A stretch of 64,000 bases of DNA from Paraspadella gotoi (taxonomy: Eukaryota > Chaetognatha): contig CM119263.1 in assembly GCA_051294375.1 (NCBI GenBank), positions 19,594,304 to 19,658,303 on the forward strand. The letters are read 5' to 3'. Made by a program: the position numbers and the translations under genes. The notes below the pieces were generated by a model that was given only the letters and a program-made list of their open reading frames with translations, did no database searches and was not told the origin of the DNA. Within the stretch, counting starts at the first letter, position 1. Each line of letters starts with the position of its first letter. Positions 39,472 through 52,439 of the stretch are shown here, in pieces.

Positions 39472-40029
39472 CCTCACTCTCCTCTCTCTCCTTCTTTTCC
39501 TCTCCTCCCGTCCGTCATTCATTTCGCGGACCCAAAATTGGAACAGGAAACCCAATTTGTTCCAATTAGTCTCTGGCGTTTGGTCCTCAACCCACCCGTC
39601 TCCCACTTACCCAAAAAAAGAGATGGAATTCGTCTTTTGGTCAAAAAAAAACTTTTTTTTTGAGAAGAGGAATGGGAAGAGGCAGGGTGGGTCTTCCTTG
39701 CTCTGGGGAGCCCCCCTGCAGGAATTATAGCAACGCCTAGAGAGAGAAAGAGAGAGAGTAGAGAGAGAAAGAGAAGCCCCAGTCTCGTCGGAGACTTTGC
39801 TTGCATATATTGCGAATTGCAATGCTGTCGTCAAGCGCGTCCCTTACGCTGATGGCGAAATCCGAGACCGGTGGCAAAGCGACGAATGGCATCTCGGGTG
39901 TCGACAACGTCCCGCCACCAGAGCGTCTTAGTGCGCCTCGCCCTCTCGCCCGACGACACGGCGGGGCTTCGCGTCGGTCGAGAGCCTTAACGGTTTACCG
40001 ACAGGTGTTGGTAATGGCCTCTGTTCGGG
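39466..40029. other. Spacer with unrecognised frame
   Basis: A plus frame at 39801-40199 (132 codons) is of normal complexity in its first 85 codons and CpG-rich. It matches no family I know and overlaps an open minus frame. No splice sites were assigned. Confidence 0.4.
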
Positions 40030-40467
40030 ATGTCGAAGAAAGCAGGTGGTCGCAGGTGCGAGGATGCCGGACGCCGAAAAAAGAGGAGAGAGAAAAAAAG
40101 GGTTCGAGAATCGCGAAAAGGAAGAAAGACGAAAGATTTCGTAACTTTGAATGTTCAGATTGTTCAGATCTTTTATCTTATACAAACAGATTGGTTTAGA
40201 AAGAGACAACCAGCCGATTATTTGAAGGAACGAATCTCAATGAAGGAAGACTCAAAAATTCAGAAAGCTTTAAGATTCGCCCGAAATCCGCTGCTCCTGC
40301 CAAATGCACAGCTCCTGGAAAATGTGATCGTTTTTTCCCGGATTTGCCACTTTTGCCAACTGGTGCGATATTGGCGTCTGCCGGAATTCAAGGACTTTTT
40401 CATCGGATTTGTTTTTGATGGGGTCACTTGTAAATTCTGCGCCCCGCCCTCTCTGCCCGAAAATTAA
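40030..40467 (+). CDS. Unrecognised 145-codon ORF
   Basis: The first 35 codons are Lys/Arg-rich. The remaining 110 have normal complexity, with two hydrophobic patches (IVQIFYLI; FFIGFVFDG) and a few cysteines (CHFC, CKFC). The two C-x-x-C pairs sit about 45 residues apart, which would be too distant for an ordinary small zinc finger. The minus strand is also open over 40270-40554, so the frame may be open by chance. No function can be assigned. Confidence 0.13.
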   Translation: MSKKAGGRRCEDAGRRKKRREKKRVRESRKGRKTKDFVTLNVQIVQIFYLIQTDWFRKRQPADYLKERISMKEDSKIQKALRFARNPLLLPNAQLLENVIVFSRICHFCQLVRYWRLPEFKDFFIGFVFDGVTCKFCAPPSLPEN

Positions 40468-40527
40468 AGAAAATTTATAGAAACCATAAAAAGATTCGAA
40501 GGAAAAAAGTCTCCTTAACTCAAAATC

Positions 40528-40553
40528 TCTCTCTCTCTCTCTCTCTTCTCTCA

Positions 40554-40619
<66 letters not shown>

Positions 40620-40620
40620 C
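40528..40620. repeat. (CT)n tract, interrupted
   Basis: CT runs interrupted by tctcat and cttc pieces. Confidence 0.9.
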
Positions 40621-42441
40621 TTTCTATCCTTTTCTGTCTCTATTTTTTAGAATAGTTTGAACAAAAATCGACAATTACTTCTACTTCTACTCACTTATGC
40701 TACTGTATTCAATTAGACGCAGGAGGCTTCCCGCATCAACACAAGAGGAGTTTCAATATTTTTGCATATTTCTTCCGATTTTTTTTTTACGAGAGGCAGG
40801 AACGAATCTTTGAATCATTGAATCTTTATGAATTTTTAAACGATTTTTCTTTTCGAGGATTTGAGTTCGGAGGCCTTCAGCGATTTGCATTTGAAAATCG
40901 TGAGGAACAAAACGGAAACTGATCAAAAAGGGATGATACATAGAGAAAACCTAGGAATACAACTAAACATTTACATATCAAAACAAAACTAAAACAACAT
41001 AAACCAAATATTAAAAAACAGGACACCGATGATAAAAAAAAAGTCGTAAACAGGCCACCATTAAAAATCCTTCATTGTCTTTTCGTCGAAAGGATCCGTA
41101 TGTTCCGCTTTCCCGCGTTATCAGCCTCGGCTGCGTCGTCGGCTGCGCCGCCGGTAGCGTCAGTGGTGGCGCCTTCCCTGGAGGATGACACCCATGACGA
41201 ATTCGCTCCCACCGGCGGGCGCGCGTCCGTACGTGCCCGACGGCGCGTACGTGCCAGTCCGCGTCGCCCTCTCCCTCTCAATGAGTATCTGTCTTACCCC
41301 TCACTTTTTCCTAGCCTCTCCCTTCCTTTCATCATCTTTCTCCTTCCCTTGCTGTCGGCTCCTCACTCACACAAACCTACGATCCCACACTCAACTTTGT
41401 CTACTTGTGGAAGGCGTTGCTGCACCGTTGGCGTGAGCTTGGCGTTGACATCGAGGAAAATTGGCGCAGAACTGAACTGACGCTCTACGCATACAGATTA
41501 CGGACGATGCCGGCCGACTTGGGCGTGGCAAAAGGAAAACCAAATTCGAGTAATTTTTTTTCTTTTATATTGGAATTCGACTCCCTCGTTATATTCCTCA
41601 TTGCTCTCGATCTTATCTTCATTACTGTCGATGTTAATCTGTTGTCACTGATCCTTTCGTCAATTATATATGTTTATCTTACTAAGTTGACAATTTTGTT
41701 GCTGCAATTAGCTGTTAAGCTCTGTAAAATCCTTTTGATGTAGAGTACTTGAATATTATTAAAATTAGACAAAAATAAGAAATGCCCAAACTATTTATTT
41801 TTATTTATTTTTTGCGTCTATTTTATAGTTTTCAATAACTTGATAGAGTTCGATGTATATTACAAAGTTTTAGCTAAGTACGTAAATCCAAACACAATAG
41901 TATATTTCCGGCGACGCGATTAGTCAAAATGCCGTTCTTATAGAGACGCTGGTGACTGTCTCGATAAGGTCGGCTCCGCGCACACTACGACGTTCGTCCG
42001 TCTTATAGGTTAGTATGCAGGGAGGTCGGCGGATTCACTGGAGAGACCAGTAGAGACGACGGAGGAAGCGAAGAGAACCCCCGAGAAATATTTCGCAGTG
42101 ATTCTGGGACGAAATTCGGCAGCGTCGACCTCAAACTTGTCGGCGCAACGACAAGTTTTCAGAAATATATCTTCTATGATGTTCTAAAAATCTCTTCCGA
42201 TTTAAAAAAAAGCATATATGTCTTTTAAATGGGCAGAGCTCGGGGTTGTGGGAGGGAATTCGAAGCGCGCTGTTTAAGGGCTGGAAAAAAGGGGTCTTGG
42301 GTCATTTGGACTGACTTGAAGAAACGAACGAAAATGGCGTTTAAACCGATGCTCGCACATGTGCCGTCGGGGGACATTTATCCCGGGCGGTTCGCGGTCC
42401 AAGTGCCTCGTTATTGGAATGAGGGAGATAGAGAGCGAGCG

Positions 42442-42483
<42 letters not shown>

Positions 42484-44880
42484 TCCTTATTTGATATACG
42501 GGCCTCAAAGGAGTTCGTCGTCGCGGTGCTTTCGAGAGAGGGAATGGTTCAAACGTGAAAGTTGTTCTCAAAATTGGTCATGTAAAGACGAAACAGCTGA
42601 GATCTCTCTCAAGTGTTAAAATTTGGGCGATAATTCGAGCGACTGTTAAAGCATACATCGCACCAGCATTGAGCAGTGAAAAATTGTTATTTCGCGTTTA
42701 AAGTTGCATTCGTAGCGACTCGCGAGAAAATTAGTTTCAAAGCTTAACGCAGACTTAGAAAACTGTTGTCAATGTTCTTAGGCTTTTGACTCTGGCGAAG
42801 CTGAGGAACAAGATTTATTAGCATTCCGTGGCAATATAGCTTTAATATGTGACGGACGATGCTCCGTTACTGATCCGTCAAACTCGATGATTGATATCAC
42901 CTTGCCGCGTTCCGCTACGTCGTATTGCGTCTCGCAGTGTCTTTTCTGTACGTCTCGCTGCGACGCATTGCATCTTGCATCTCTCTACTTTACTTATTGC
43001 TGCTAACTCACTTTTGTTTGTCGGCTTACTTTATCGTGTTGGGTTTTGCTGCATTCCTCTTCGTCTTTCAGCATAGAGCATCATGAGCCCTTTACTTTAT
43101 CCTTTTGCATTAAGCTGTAGCATATTTTACCTCTCACTATTTCAGCTGCTTCTCGTTGTGTTTTCATTTCGATACGTCGTGTTACGTCATGCTGCGAGAA
43201 TCGTTTAATTTCTATATGGCGTCGACGTCTGCCCTACTTATTTCCCCTCGAACGACGAGCTTAACCGAATTCTTCTTAAATCACTTTCTGACCTACAATC
43301 GTCTCCACTCGATAATTTATTTTTGTCTTTCTAAAAAGCATTATGTATTTATGATTATGATTTTTTTCTTCGTTTTCAATTTGAGGATCGCTCTAGTTTC
43401 ATTTTGACTATTTGCCGCATTTTACAGTGCACCTTTTACAGTTCGAATTTTATTTTATTTTTTACCTTCTAACATTTTACAATTATTCCTTTTCCATTAC
43501 AATCCTCGCCATTGCCATTTGTCTGATATCCCAAATGCCATTATCCCACATTCGACCGACTTTGTCGTCGTAATTCGTGATGTTCTTCTTTTTCCATCTT
43601 TTCGACTTTTCATTCAATCCAGCCACATAAAACCAAGATTTTTGTGACTCGCCTTCATTATCATTTTCTAATAAAGACTCATCGATGATTTAATGTCGTT
43701 AAAGATTCAAAACAAATCTTTCTTTTGTCATAGACAATACCTTACCCCATCAAGGATAGAAACCCAACATCATACGTTCGATACCGAGAGAAAATGAACT
43801 CTTTTCGTCGCGAAACAGTGCCCATTGCCCAAACTCAATACCGATCGGCGCCTATTCCTATTTTTATCATATAAGAGAAGAACTTTTGATTCAACCGAAA
43901 TAATATTATAGAGGGATATTAGTTAAGCTAAGTATACTGCTATTTAGGACCCCATAACTCCTTACTTCATACCTAACTATTCAGTTCGTTAAATGAATTA
44001 AAAAATTAGAAAAAATAAGTTTGATTATGTAGCATAATGTTTGATTATAAATAAAGCAAAAATAAAACAGATTTTTATGAAATATACATGTACATGGCGG
44101 ACGTAGAGCCAAAAATCCTCCTTCGATTTTCCCGCCCTTTCTCGCTGGATCCCTTCACTCTTTAAATATGTAAATCACAAGAAAAAAATGTTTTTTTAAC
44201 TTTTTTTTAAACTTCTTTCTCAGAGCTCTGTTTTCTTCTTTTACATTCACTGCGTCTTCAATAACTCCCGTCTTAATTCATGAACTGTTTGCATTCATTC
44301 CCGTTCTCGCAATCTTTCATCATGGCGGCGAGATTCATACGAGATTGTTTGGTAACCAAAAATTGAGTTATGTAATAAAGTGGAATGACATCTGATAATG
44401 TTTGTGAGTCCTTCGTGTTGGTTGAACATTTACCTCTGTTTAACACCGTTAAAAAAAAACTGTCTGGAACACGACTACTGTCGACTCTGTGAATCGCCGC
44501 TGAGTCCCAGCCCTTCACCCCCCTATTTTCCTATCCCCTTCTTTGTCGCCGTTCCGCGGTTTTTTTGAATTTTTTAGCTCGGGCGGTGATAAGGAGGGTT
44601 TTTAGTTGGACAAACAAAAGGCTTCGACGAAAACGCGCGGGAAAACGAAGGGAGAAGAAAGAAAAAAAAAAAAAAGAGAAAAAATTATTGAAATGACGCG
44701 CCTTTGTATTTTCTTCTCTGGTCGGTGTTTATTCGTCTTGCTCCTTGGTCTTTCTTTCCCTAAGTTTTGACATTTTTTTCCCTGATTTTCTGTTGTAAAC
44801 TTTCATAAATCGCAATGACGTGAGGTAAAAGACAACTCAGTCAGACCCATGTCTCAAGCTTTTTTTTTCTTTTAAAACGG
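40621..44880. other. Spacer with several unrecognised short frames
   Basis: AT-rich and moderately GC-rich pieces alternate. Normal-complexity frames occur at 41100-41480 (+), 41405-41743 (+, with a hydrophobic C-terminal half), 42229-42430 (+, before a GA tract at 42446-42481) and 44273-44518 (-, 81 codons). The last has the most protein-like composition, but I recognise none of them and see no matching splice chain. The CpG-rich stretch at 41930-42100 could hold a transcription start, but no core promoter elements were identified. Confidence 0.4.
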
Positions 44881-46973
44881 AAATTTTTTGTTTAAAGACG
44901 ATATTCATACCGATCCCATTACACAGTCTCACAGTCTCTCGACCTCGCAGCTTCTCAAACTTCGCCTTTCCCTTTTGTCCGTCTTCGATCTTCTTCTTCC
45001 TCCTAAAACTTTTTTCCTTTTCATTTCCTTTCCTCGACTCAAACCTTTCGCTCGATTCTCTCCAACGCCCACAATCTCCGCCCCTTTCATTCAGTCATTT
45101 CGCTTCAGACCGTCTCCCGGTTTGTACCCTTTGGTATTTCATCATTCATCATTTCCCTTTATTAAATGATGGCTCAGCCCGCCTTCCCATCGCCCCTTGA
45201 ATTGTTTCGCACCCTCTCCATTCTCCAACCCTCCGCAAACCCCATGTCCCGTGCAACGAGCCGACTTTTTACCTCGCCACTCCTTATTTGGACCACGCCC
45301 ACCAGAGGGCCGAACTCTGTGAACCATTAACGTGAGTAAACATTCATTTCCAACTCGCGACGCTCTTTTCCTTCTAAACTAAATGTTTTCGGGGTCGCGG
45401 GGGTCAAAAGAGTCCCAGAATGACGTCTGGGGAAAAGTGGGGGGCGGGGTAGGACAAGGAAAAGTGGCGACGAGTTGAGGAGATGAGGAAGTTAAGATCA
45501 GAGACATGAATTGGATAAGTGGTTTAGAGTTTATACGAATGGAAAAGAGTCACGAGTAAAGGGCTAAGGCGAGGGACCTCGACCAGTTTAGTTAGATCCA
45601 TGGTAAGTAGGGTAAGGGGCTGAATCTTAACAGATTTTGGACGATGGACAAATGATTTTAATAGATTCAATTTCCAGAAAAAAATGATAATTGAAGCACA
45701 GCGTATGCACTCTCTGCTGTTTGGAGGAAAGAAATTAGCAATGATTTTTTTAAAATACCCATCTCATCCCGATCCCAGGTACGTACAACTTGCGTCTTTA
45801 CTAAGAATTTATAAAACCATTTAAATTCTCATTTCGTATTAATTTTCCGCGCAGTAAACAATGCAACGGTAAATGGTTCGCTTCCGTTGCCTGTCCATCT
45901 GCAATATCGCTGCGAGCCTGCGACCGACATCCATTTCGCGTTTCCCCCTTTCGCTTCGAACTCACATCTGCTTTCCTCGACGACGCCGGCCTTTTTGCTT
46001 TTCACGGATTTATCCCTCGCTCCGCTTTTCAATCAATTTTTTTTTTTAAAGGGGAACCACTTCGCCACTTTGCCATTTTGCCGCCGGATGGCGTGACCGA
46101 TTTGCCATTTTGCCATTTTCCCCCCCCGCTGGCCACCTCGCCCCTTTCTTCGGTTCTCGCCCGGAGTTTCTCTTCTATTTTCTGCCTTCGTTTCGGTCGC
46201 AGAGGTTTTCTGGTCATCAGGCTGACCTTCGTTGTTGTCGCAAACCTTGGTCGTCGTCGTCGGCCTCTTCGCCCTCGTCGTCGACTTATTCGTCGTCGTC
46301 TTCTAGTTTTCTTATTGGTCATCGTCGTCGTCGTCGACTCTCGCTTTCCTTAAAAGATTTGTCACCAACTGAAAGGGAAGGCTAAAAAGAGGCGAGCCGC
46401 GAGGGGGGAGGGGGAGGAAGCGGGGAGGAAGAGAAGGGGGAGGAGATGTTAATTTGGCTTCGGCCAAATTCTAGAGGAGCATAGAGTCGAGGACTTTCGC
46501 GGTGTCGAGAAGAAAAAGGGGCCAGTTAATTGAGTCTAAGTTTAGGACAAGAGAAACAGTTGAGCGACGCAGTTGAGGCTGAGTCACTTTCCATCATTTT
46601 ACGGTCGACGGCTTCAAATTGAAAAAAAAGCTAAGGAAAGGTATTTATTCAATGAAAATTAAACTTTATTTCTGACAATTTCCGTAGTGTCCTGATATCT
46701 CGTGGGTATAATATAAAGCCCATGACATGGATATGTAAAAAAAGCAGGTAAATTTAGTGATGAGGTGATAATTAAATTCAACTTTCACGATGCAACGATA
46801 TGATAGGAAAAAAGCGATTAAAACTGATTAGGCGTCTCCAGGAAACTGGAAACAACGACGACGTCAACGACGCGGCAAAGCACGCGTCAAACACTGGGGC
46901 AGATATGGTGACAGACGTTGAAAGAGGAAAGACCAGAAAAAAATGAACAAGGTTAACGAAGAGAATGGCGGTT

Positions 46974-46977
<4 letters not shown>
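44881..46977. other. Spacer, T/C-rich then CpG-rich
   Basis: T/C-rich sequence at 44930-45300, AT-rich unique sequence, then CpG-rich GTC-bearing sequence at 46050-46340, including interrupted (GTC)n at 46247-46275 and 46291-46339. The motif gccattttgcc recurs three times around 46069-46116. All frames are open on both strands through composition. No gene is recognised. Confidence 0.5.
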
Positions 46978-47018
<41 letters not shown>

Positions 47019-47062
47019 TCTCTTCTCTCTTCTCTCTCTTCTCTCATCTCTCTCCTCTCTCT
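46978..47062. repeat. (CT)n tract
   Basis: Pure CT units at 46978-47014, then interrupted units to about 47062. Confidence 0.92.
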
Positions 47063-48140
47063 CTTCCGCAAAACACGCTATCAACGACACAAGCGTCACA
47101 ACGAAGCGTGACGCCACCCTTTCAAAACCTTCGTTAATCTAAGATGAAAGAGAAAAAAACAATTTAGCGAACTTTTCTTCGTTAAATCGAATTTCGTGAA
47201 GAAGACGAATGAATGAGGAGAGGAAAAAGAGAAAAAGGGAAAAGAAGTGAGGCCATCATGAAGGTGAGGTAACGATGGCAGCCGCGTAATGACTCTGGCA
47301 TTCCCTGAAATTGCAAAGAAAGAAGTCGCTTCAATAGACCGATAACCGTGAGACGGCAGTTGAGGACTGCGGCAGCGGCGGCAGCGGCGAAGGAGGCTGC
47401 GGCTGCGAGGAGAGTGGCGTTAAAGGGGAGTGGTCGTAAAAAATGCGGCGAAGCAGGAATTAAATAGAATAATTAGATAGCATCTCTCCATTAACTGAAT
47501 TTCACTGAAGATAACAAAGACTGCCATCTAAGTAAATGTCAACTGTGGGCGAAGACTATGATGAACTGGAAATTGGTGGTTCCCCTGGTACGAGTGCGGG
47601 AGGTTGAAGTTTCTCGTCGAAAGTCGGTTATGTTTGCTGCTAATATTAAGTTAAGTATAAATATTGAAGATAGCGTAAGGATGGATGAGTCTCGAAAGTT
47701 GCTGCTTCAAGGCCATGAAAAATGAGGGTCATGGAGGATATTCCCGCCCCTTGGGAAAAAGAAGTAAAAAAAAAAGATTAAAAGCAAATATTACAGATTG
47801 TATAGTGTCAAAATGAGATGTGAAGTTGTCCACAGTTGTTATATTGTCGTCCGAGCATTTTTGTAATCTCCTCGATGTCTTCATCTGAGGCGCTTTGTGA
47901 GTGTTGTTTTTGTTGTTGTAGTTGTTTGTGTTTACCTGGAGAAATAATTTGAGTTTTTTGTGATTAAGTCTTCGTGGTCGTGATATTTCTCATCTTACAA
48001 CTCATTTTTTAAGTTGACCTCCTTGAGAAGAGGACACTGTTCTTTTAATTGTTGTCTTTGTCGACTTCGGTTTGAAGTTGCGTCCTCAAATCGTTAAAAA
48101 GACGGACGTTTCTTCCTTTGATGCGGCACCGTAGTTTTTA
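47063..48140. other. Spacer, nothing recognised
   Basis: Unique sequence with a short GC-rich ggcagcgg repeat patch at 47360-47410. No frame above 60 codons of normal composition. Confidence 0.6.
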
Positions 48141-48192
48141 ACGAGAGAGAGAAAGAGAAAGAGAGAGAGAGAGAGGAGAGGAGAGGAGAGAG

Positions 48193-48229
<37 letters not shown>

Positions 48230-48232
48230 TGG

Positions 48233-48285
<53 letters not shown>

Positions 48286-48312
48286 GAGAGAGAGAGAGTA
48301 GAGCAGAGAGAG
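48141..48312. repeat. (GA)n tract, heavily interrupted
   Basis: About 170 bp of GA units broken by frequent extra G bases (gagg, ggag). The long Ser/Leu frames on the minus strand are its translations. Confidence 0.92.
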
Positions 48313-48409
48313 AGCGTGCTCATTTGGCACTAAGCGCGCGATGCCGAGTCTCGATCGCTCACCTTGGAACAATTTCTTTTCGCCCCCGCGATGTTTAAAA
48401 GGGAGAAAA

Positions 48410-48436
48410 GGTGAGGTGAGGTGAGGTGAGGTGAGG
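48410..48436. repeat. (GGTGA)n microsatellite
   Basis: About five perfect pentanucleotide units. Confidence 0.93.
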
Positions 48437-49550
48437 AGGGCGGGAGCGGAAATGAAAGGGTAAGGAAAGGAATAAAGGAGGAAGAGAAGAAAGAAACTGA
48501 AAAATGGGGGAAGAAAGAGAAGTAAAGAAGAAGGAAAGGAGGAGAACATAAGATCAAAAGGAAGCGAAAAAAAGAGGAAAAAAAAAGAAGAAAAATAAGT
48601 AAAACCGAAGCTTGAAAGAAGTCCTACGTTTTATAAGGTAAACATGAAAACCAAAGAGACCGAAAAGATACCGGAACGTCGTTAAAGTCTTGAAACAGAA
48701 TTTTTGTCATTTTTGTCAATCAGTTATTACTCTAGTCCGAGCGATCCTGAGTAATACCCGGGTACAATGAACAATTGAACATGTCTAAACCTGTCAATTG
48801 TCTAAGCTGACTTGAGGTACGTCAAATAAGAAAAAAAATAATAAGTTTTTCAAAAAATAAAATTTGCTTCCATCGAATGATTTACATCCATCTATTTCCT
48901 CCTCTCTTTTCGGAAATGGAAATGGAAATGGAAATGGAAATACATAAATTTTCTGCCTCAAAAATTCAAATGAGTTTTTCGGATTTGATACTTTCGAAAT
49001 TCTTGCCGCGAAACTTGACATTTCTACGACGACGACGACGACGACGACGACGAAAAGTAAGATTTTCTTTTGTCAATTCTTCCCTTTTTTAAATCGCCAT
49101 GTTGCTACACAGTTTCGAGGTTGCGGCAGACAGATTGAAGGGTAATGAAACTAAATTTTAAGGTAATTTACTGGACTGCTTCTCTGACGCAGGGTCGACG
49201 AAAAATCGTCGGCATCCAACTTTATTTATTATTTTTTTTTTTAATGTTTTTTTATTTAATTCAGAAAGGTTGAGTCGTTGTAGCAGAAGAAAAGAGTGAA
49301 AATGAATCTTCCGTCACTGAAAAAGAAAAAAAAACTATACATCGCCTCCGCTGATGGCGAGGGGGGGGAGGAAAGGGAAGAAAGGGAGCGGCTCAATGAT
49401 TTATGGTTCGGAACGGCGACCGCGCCGTGACGGTCGGCGTCCTCGATGTGGCCTCCGTCGTCCGTCCCTCGCAGCAGAAGGCAAAACTGGACGGAAATCA
49501 CCGTGTTCCTCCTGAAATCCTCGGCTCTCTGCGTCAACGGCTTCACCACC
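48437..49550. other. Spacer with small microsatellites
   Basis: A (GGAAAT)n array at 48912-48941 (five units) and a (GAC)n array at 49026-49053. The remainder is A-rich or T-rich unique sequence. No gene was seen. Confidence 0.6.
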
Positions 49551-49632
49551 CTCTCACATTCTCACACCTCCTCATCCCCTCTCACATCCCTCATTCCCTT
49601 CTCACATTCTCACACCTCCTCATTCCCTCTCC
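49551..49632. repeat. Two-copy minisatellite
   Basis: A unit of about 50 bp containing ctcacattctcacacctcct occurs twice in tandem, the second copy with a t for c change in the catccc/cattcc part. The plus-strand frame at 49403-49879 translates through it. Its upstream portion (49403-49550) is of normal complexity but unrecognised. Confidence 0.85.
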
Positions 49633-50148
49633 TCCGAACGATCGATCCAAAATAAATCTCTTTTACGCTCAATTTTTTTTCTCTCTTTTTTTTTTCTTTT
49701 CCCGCGTATTATTTTCACGGTGGCGACGGGCGACGCCGCCTTTTGTTTATTCCAACATAAAACATGACCATAACCATCATGGCCGCGTCCGCCGCGCCCT
49801 CCAGGGAGCCCTCTCGGAATCTCGCTGGGGGCCTTTTAAGCGCGATTTTTTTTTCCTCTCGATATCGAGATATATGTGAGGACCAATGGTCATCTCACGA
49901 TCCGAAACGGTTTCAAGTTTAAAGGTTTAACTGTTCATTAGCGACATTAGCGAATACATCGAGAAATACATCCTAGTCATCAGTAATCCCCAAAAAAAAT
50001 TTATATGCAAAAATTCTGTATTAAATGTATTTTTTAAATTTGTAAATAACAAAATTGTCAAGTTTCCGATATCCAAAGAAATTACTCGACGGATTGATTC
50101 AATTATTTTAAAATGAACATGTACCTGACCTACTACTTTTTGTTTTTC

Positions 50149-50154
<6 letters not shown>
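49633..50154. other. Spacer, nothing recognised
   Basis: T-rich then AT-rich unique sequence with short frames only. Confidence 0.6.

Positions 50155-50225
<71 letters not shown>
50155..50225. repeat. (CT)n microsatellite, pure
   Basis: About 35 perfect CT units. Confidence 0.97.
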
Positions 50226-50227
<2 letters not shown>

Positions 50228-51653
50228 ACACACACACTTATCCCCTTTTACTGTCTCTCCTCTTCTCTTTCTCCTCGCCCTTTTATTCCTTCTCCGCTTG
50301 AACGTGCGTCAAAGTTTTCCCGCCATTAAAAAGCTTTATGGCGCCCAGAGATTCGCTAACGAGGTGGCGCAACTTCTGTATCGACAGTCGACACGTTAAT
50401 TCGTGAAGAAACGCGGAGAAAAAAAAACTGGGGAAGGAATTTACGCGGGTTCGGGATCGAGGAGAGAAGGAAGAGATGACGGGGGGGGGGAAAGCGGCGC
50501 TGACGAGAATGGATGAGAGAGATTTGAAAACTGTTCCTTCAGTCTTGTCTTGACTCAAACCGCTTCTTTAATATTTCTCATTTTTTTGATAATATAATAT
50601 TCTTCGAGTCAGAAAGAAAAATAAGGAAAGGCTGAGAGATAAAGAGAGAGAGTTATATTTATTCTAATCTTCTAATCTTTTTTTGTCTCGTCAATTTATA
50701 GATTTGATTTATTTTTTAAGAACAACTTGGAATTCTACTCGACGTACCGCCTTCAGACCGAACAAAAGGTTTCCCCTATCAAGTATTGGCAAATTGATTT
50801 TTCACTGGAAATATCAAATGAAAGATACAGAAAATGTCGTGAAACCCAAAGGGGGTCCATCGAAAAGGGCGCCAGGTTTCCGTCTGACTTCGACGTCCAT
50901 TGGGTCGAATTGTCGCTTGTGACTCAATGGGCCATTCGGTCGTTCGGTATCCGGCGTCTGTTGCTCTCCCGATTACAATTCCGGTTTCAGTTTCGATTTA
51001 GTTTCCGGTTCCACTCGCGTTTCCTGCGTGATTTCCTCTGGCGGAAAACAATTCAAAACAAAACAAAACTCGAGTGCGAGAACAAGGTTTTAGTGAAAAA
51101 AAGAAGGAAAACAATGCTTTCAATTTTTTTTTTTAGATAATACTTTGGCTAAACATTTGGGAGAATTATACGTTATTATGTATGTACAAGAATGTTGATG
51201 TCAACTCCGGACGTCTTTCCGACAATCCCAGACAGATTGCCTGATGAAGGAAGCTAACGATTTTCTCAGCGTCAACGCCAGTTTAACGCTATTCTTTAAA
51301 ATGGTGGCGCCGCCATCAGGAAGCTCGTCGACCATCTACGTTGGCGTCGAACAAGGGATTTCTGAGAAAAGATTTCGATTCCTTTTTTCACTCTTGACGC
51401 TATTTTTAAAAATGCGCATAAATCAGCATATATCAACAAACAAACGAAGATCTTAAGCGTGATGATCATTTAAAACAAATATTTTGGCGACGCCATCCTT
51501 CATCGAGTATCTTCCTTTGTCCTTTGTCGTCGCTTCCTTTTTTTCTCTTTTTTTTCCTTTCTCTGTTTTTTTTTTGTTGTCCGCTGTTCGTCCCTCGATC
51601 CCTTATCCGCCTTCTCACTTACTCACTTTCGCTCTTGATTTCCTTTGCGTCTC

Positions 51654-51659
<6 letters not shown>
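50226..51659. other. Spacer with one unrecognised frame
   Basis: A plus frame at 50727-51140 (137 codons) is of normal complexity for its first 75 residues, then becomes Arg/Phe-rich through a degenerate ggtttc repeat at about 50980-51015. An overlapping second plus frame (50683-50922) makes coding use doubtful. A near-palindrome atggtggcgccgccat lies at 51301-51316. Confidence 0.45.

Positions 51660-51742
<83 letters not shown>
51660..51742. repeat. (CT)n microsatellite, pure
   Basis: About 41 perfect CT units. Confidence 0.97.
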
Positions 51743-51746
<4 letters not shown>

Positions 51747-52030
51747 ACCAGCTTGAGTTCATCAAAAAAGAAAGTATTGTTGTTTTCGATCGACAATTTT
51801 GATTCCTTCGATTGAAGGCGGCGCCGGTTGGAATGGAAGGTGCGCGCCCGTCGCTCAATGGCGCAACGGCTGATGCAGTGCGGCGTCGTCGTATTTTGTC
51901 GCCGGCGTTTCGATGACGAGGTAGAAACGGCGCCGGCTATTTGGTTCCAATTTTGGGTTTCGTTTCAAAACTCGGTTTTGACGATTTCGTCGTCGTCGTT
52001 CGCCACGACTTTCCTCTGTTTGGTCTTTTG
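51743..52030. other. Unique stretch with A-box-like motif
   Basis: The piece 51851-51861 (tcgctcaatgg, followed by cgcaacggc) resembles the A-box half of a tRNA promoter. The rest is GC-rich unique sequence with a short gtcgtcgtcg run at 51988-51999. Confidence 0.35.
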
Positions 52031-52074
52031 TTCGTGTTTTGACTCGGGGGTCATGGGTTCGATTCCCAAACCGT
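52031..52074 (+). mobile_element. tRNA-like 3' half, probable SINE fragment
   Basis: The sequence reads like the anticodon-to-T-arm half of a tRNA: gactcgggggtcat followed by gggttcgattccc. Positions 52056-52066 match the pol III B-box consensus ggttcgannCC exactly, and ggg/ccc close the T stem. The antisense translation contains GNRTHDP, a peptide often seen in spurious annotations over tRNA-derived SINEs. No A-box sits at tRNA spacing. The nearest is about 200 bp upstream at 51851, so an intact tRNA gene is excluded. Confidence 0.35.
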
Positions 52075-52358
52075 TCTTGCTTTTTGGAAAGGGGCTTCTC
52101 TGTTTTCATGATTAATGACGGGGTCGCAGCTGTTTTTAGAATACTTTTTCTTTTCCTACTTCAAAGAATTTTAGCGCTTTTTCGTTTTGTTTTGTTTTTT
52201 TATTTATTTTTCGACAGAATCGATTGTTTGTTTTTCATTAATAAATGAATAAAATCTTCAGGACGATTTTTTTCGCTTAGAGTAAATGTTTCGTATCTGT
52301 TATCAAAAATTGTTACAATACTTGTGGATTCCTGTTCATTTTTTTGCATTATATCTAT

Positions 52359-52360
<2 letters not shown>
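52075..52360. other. T-rich spacer
   Basis: T-rich sequence downstream of the tRNA-like piece. No poly-A tail or other SINE end was recognised. Confidence 0.55.

Positions 52361-52436
<76 letters not shown>
52361..52436. repeat. (CT)n microsatellite, pure
   Basis: About 38 perfect CT units. Confidence 0.97.
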
Positions 52437-52439
<3 letters not shown>

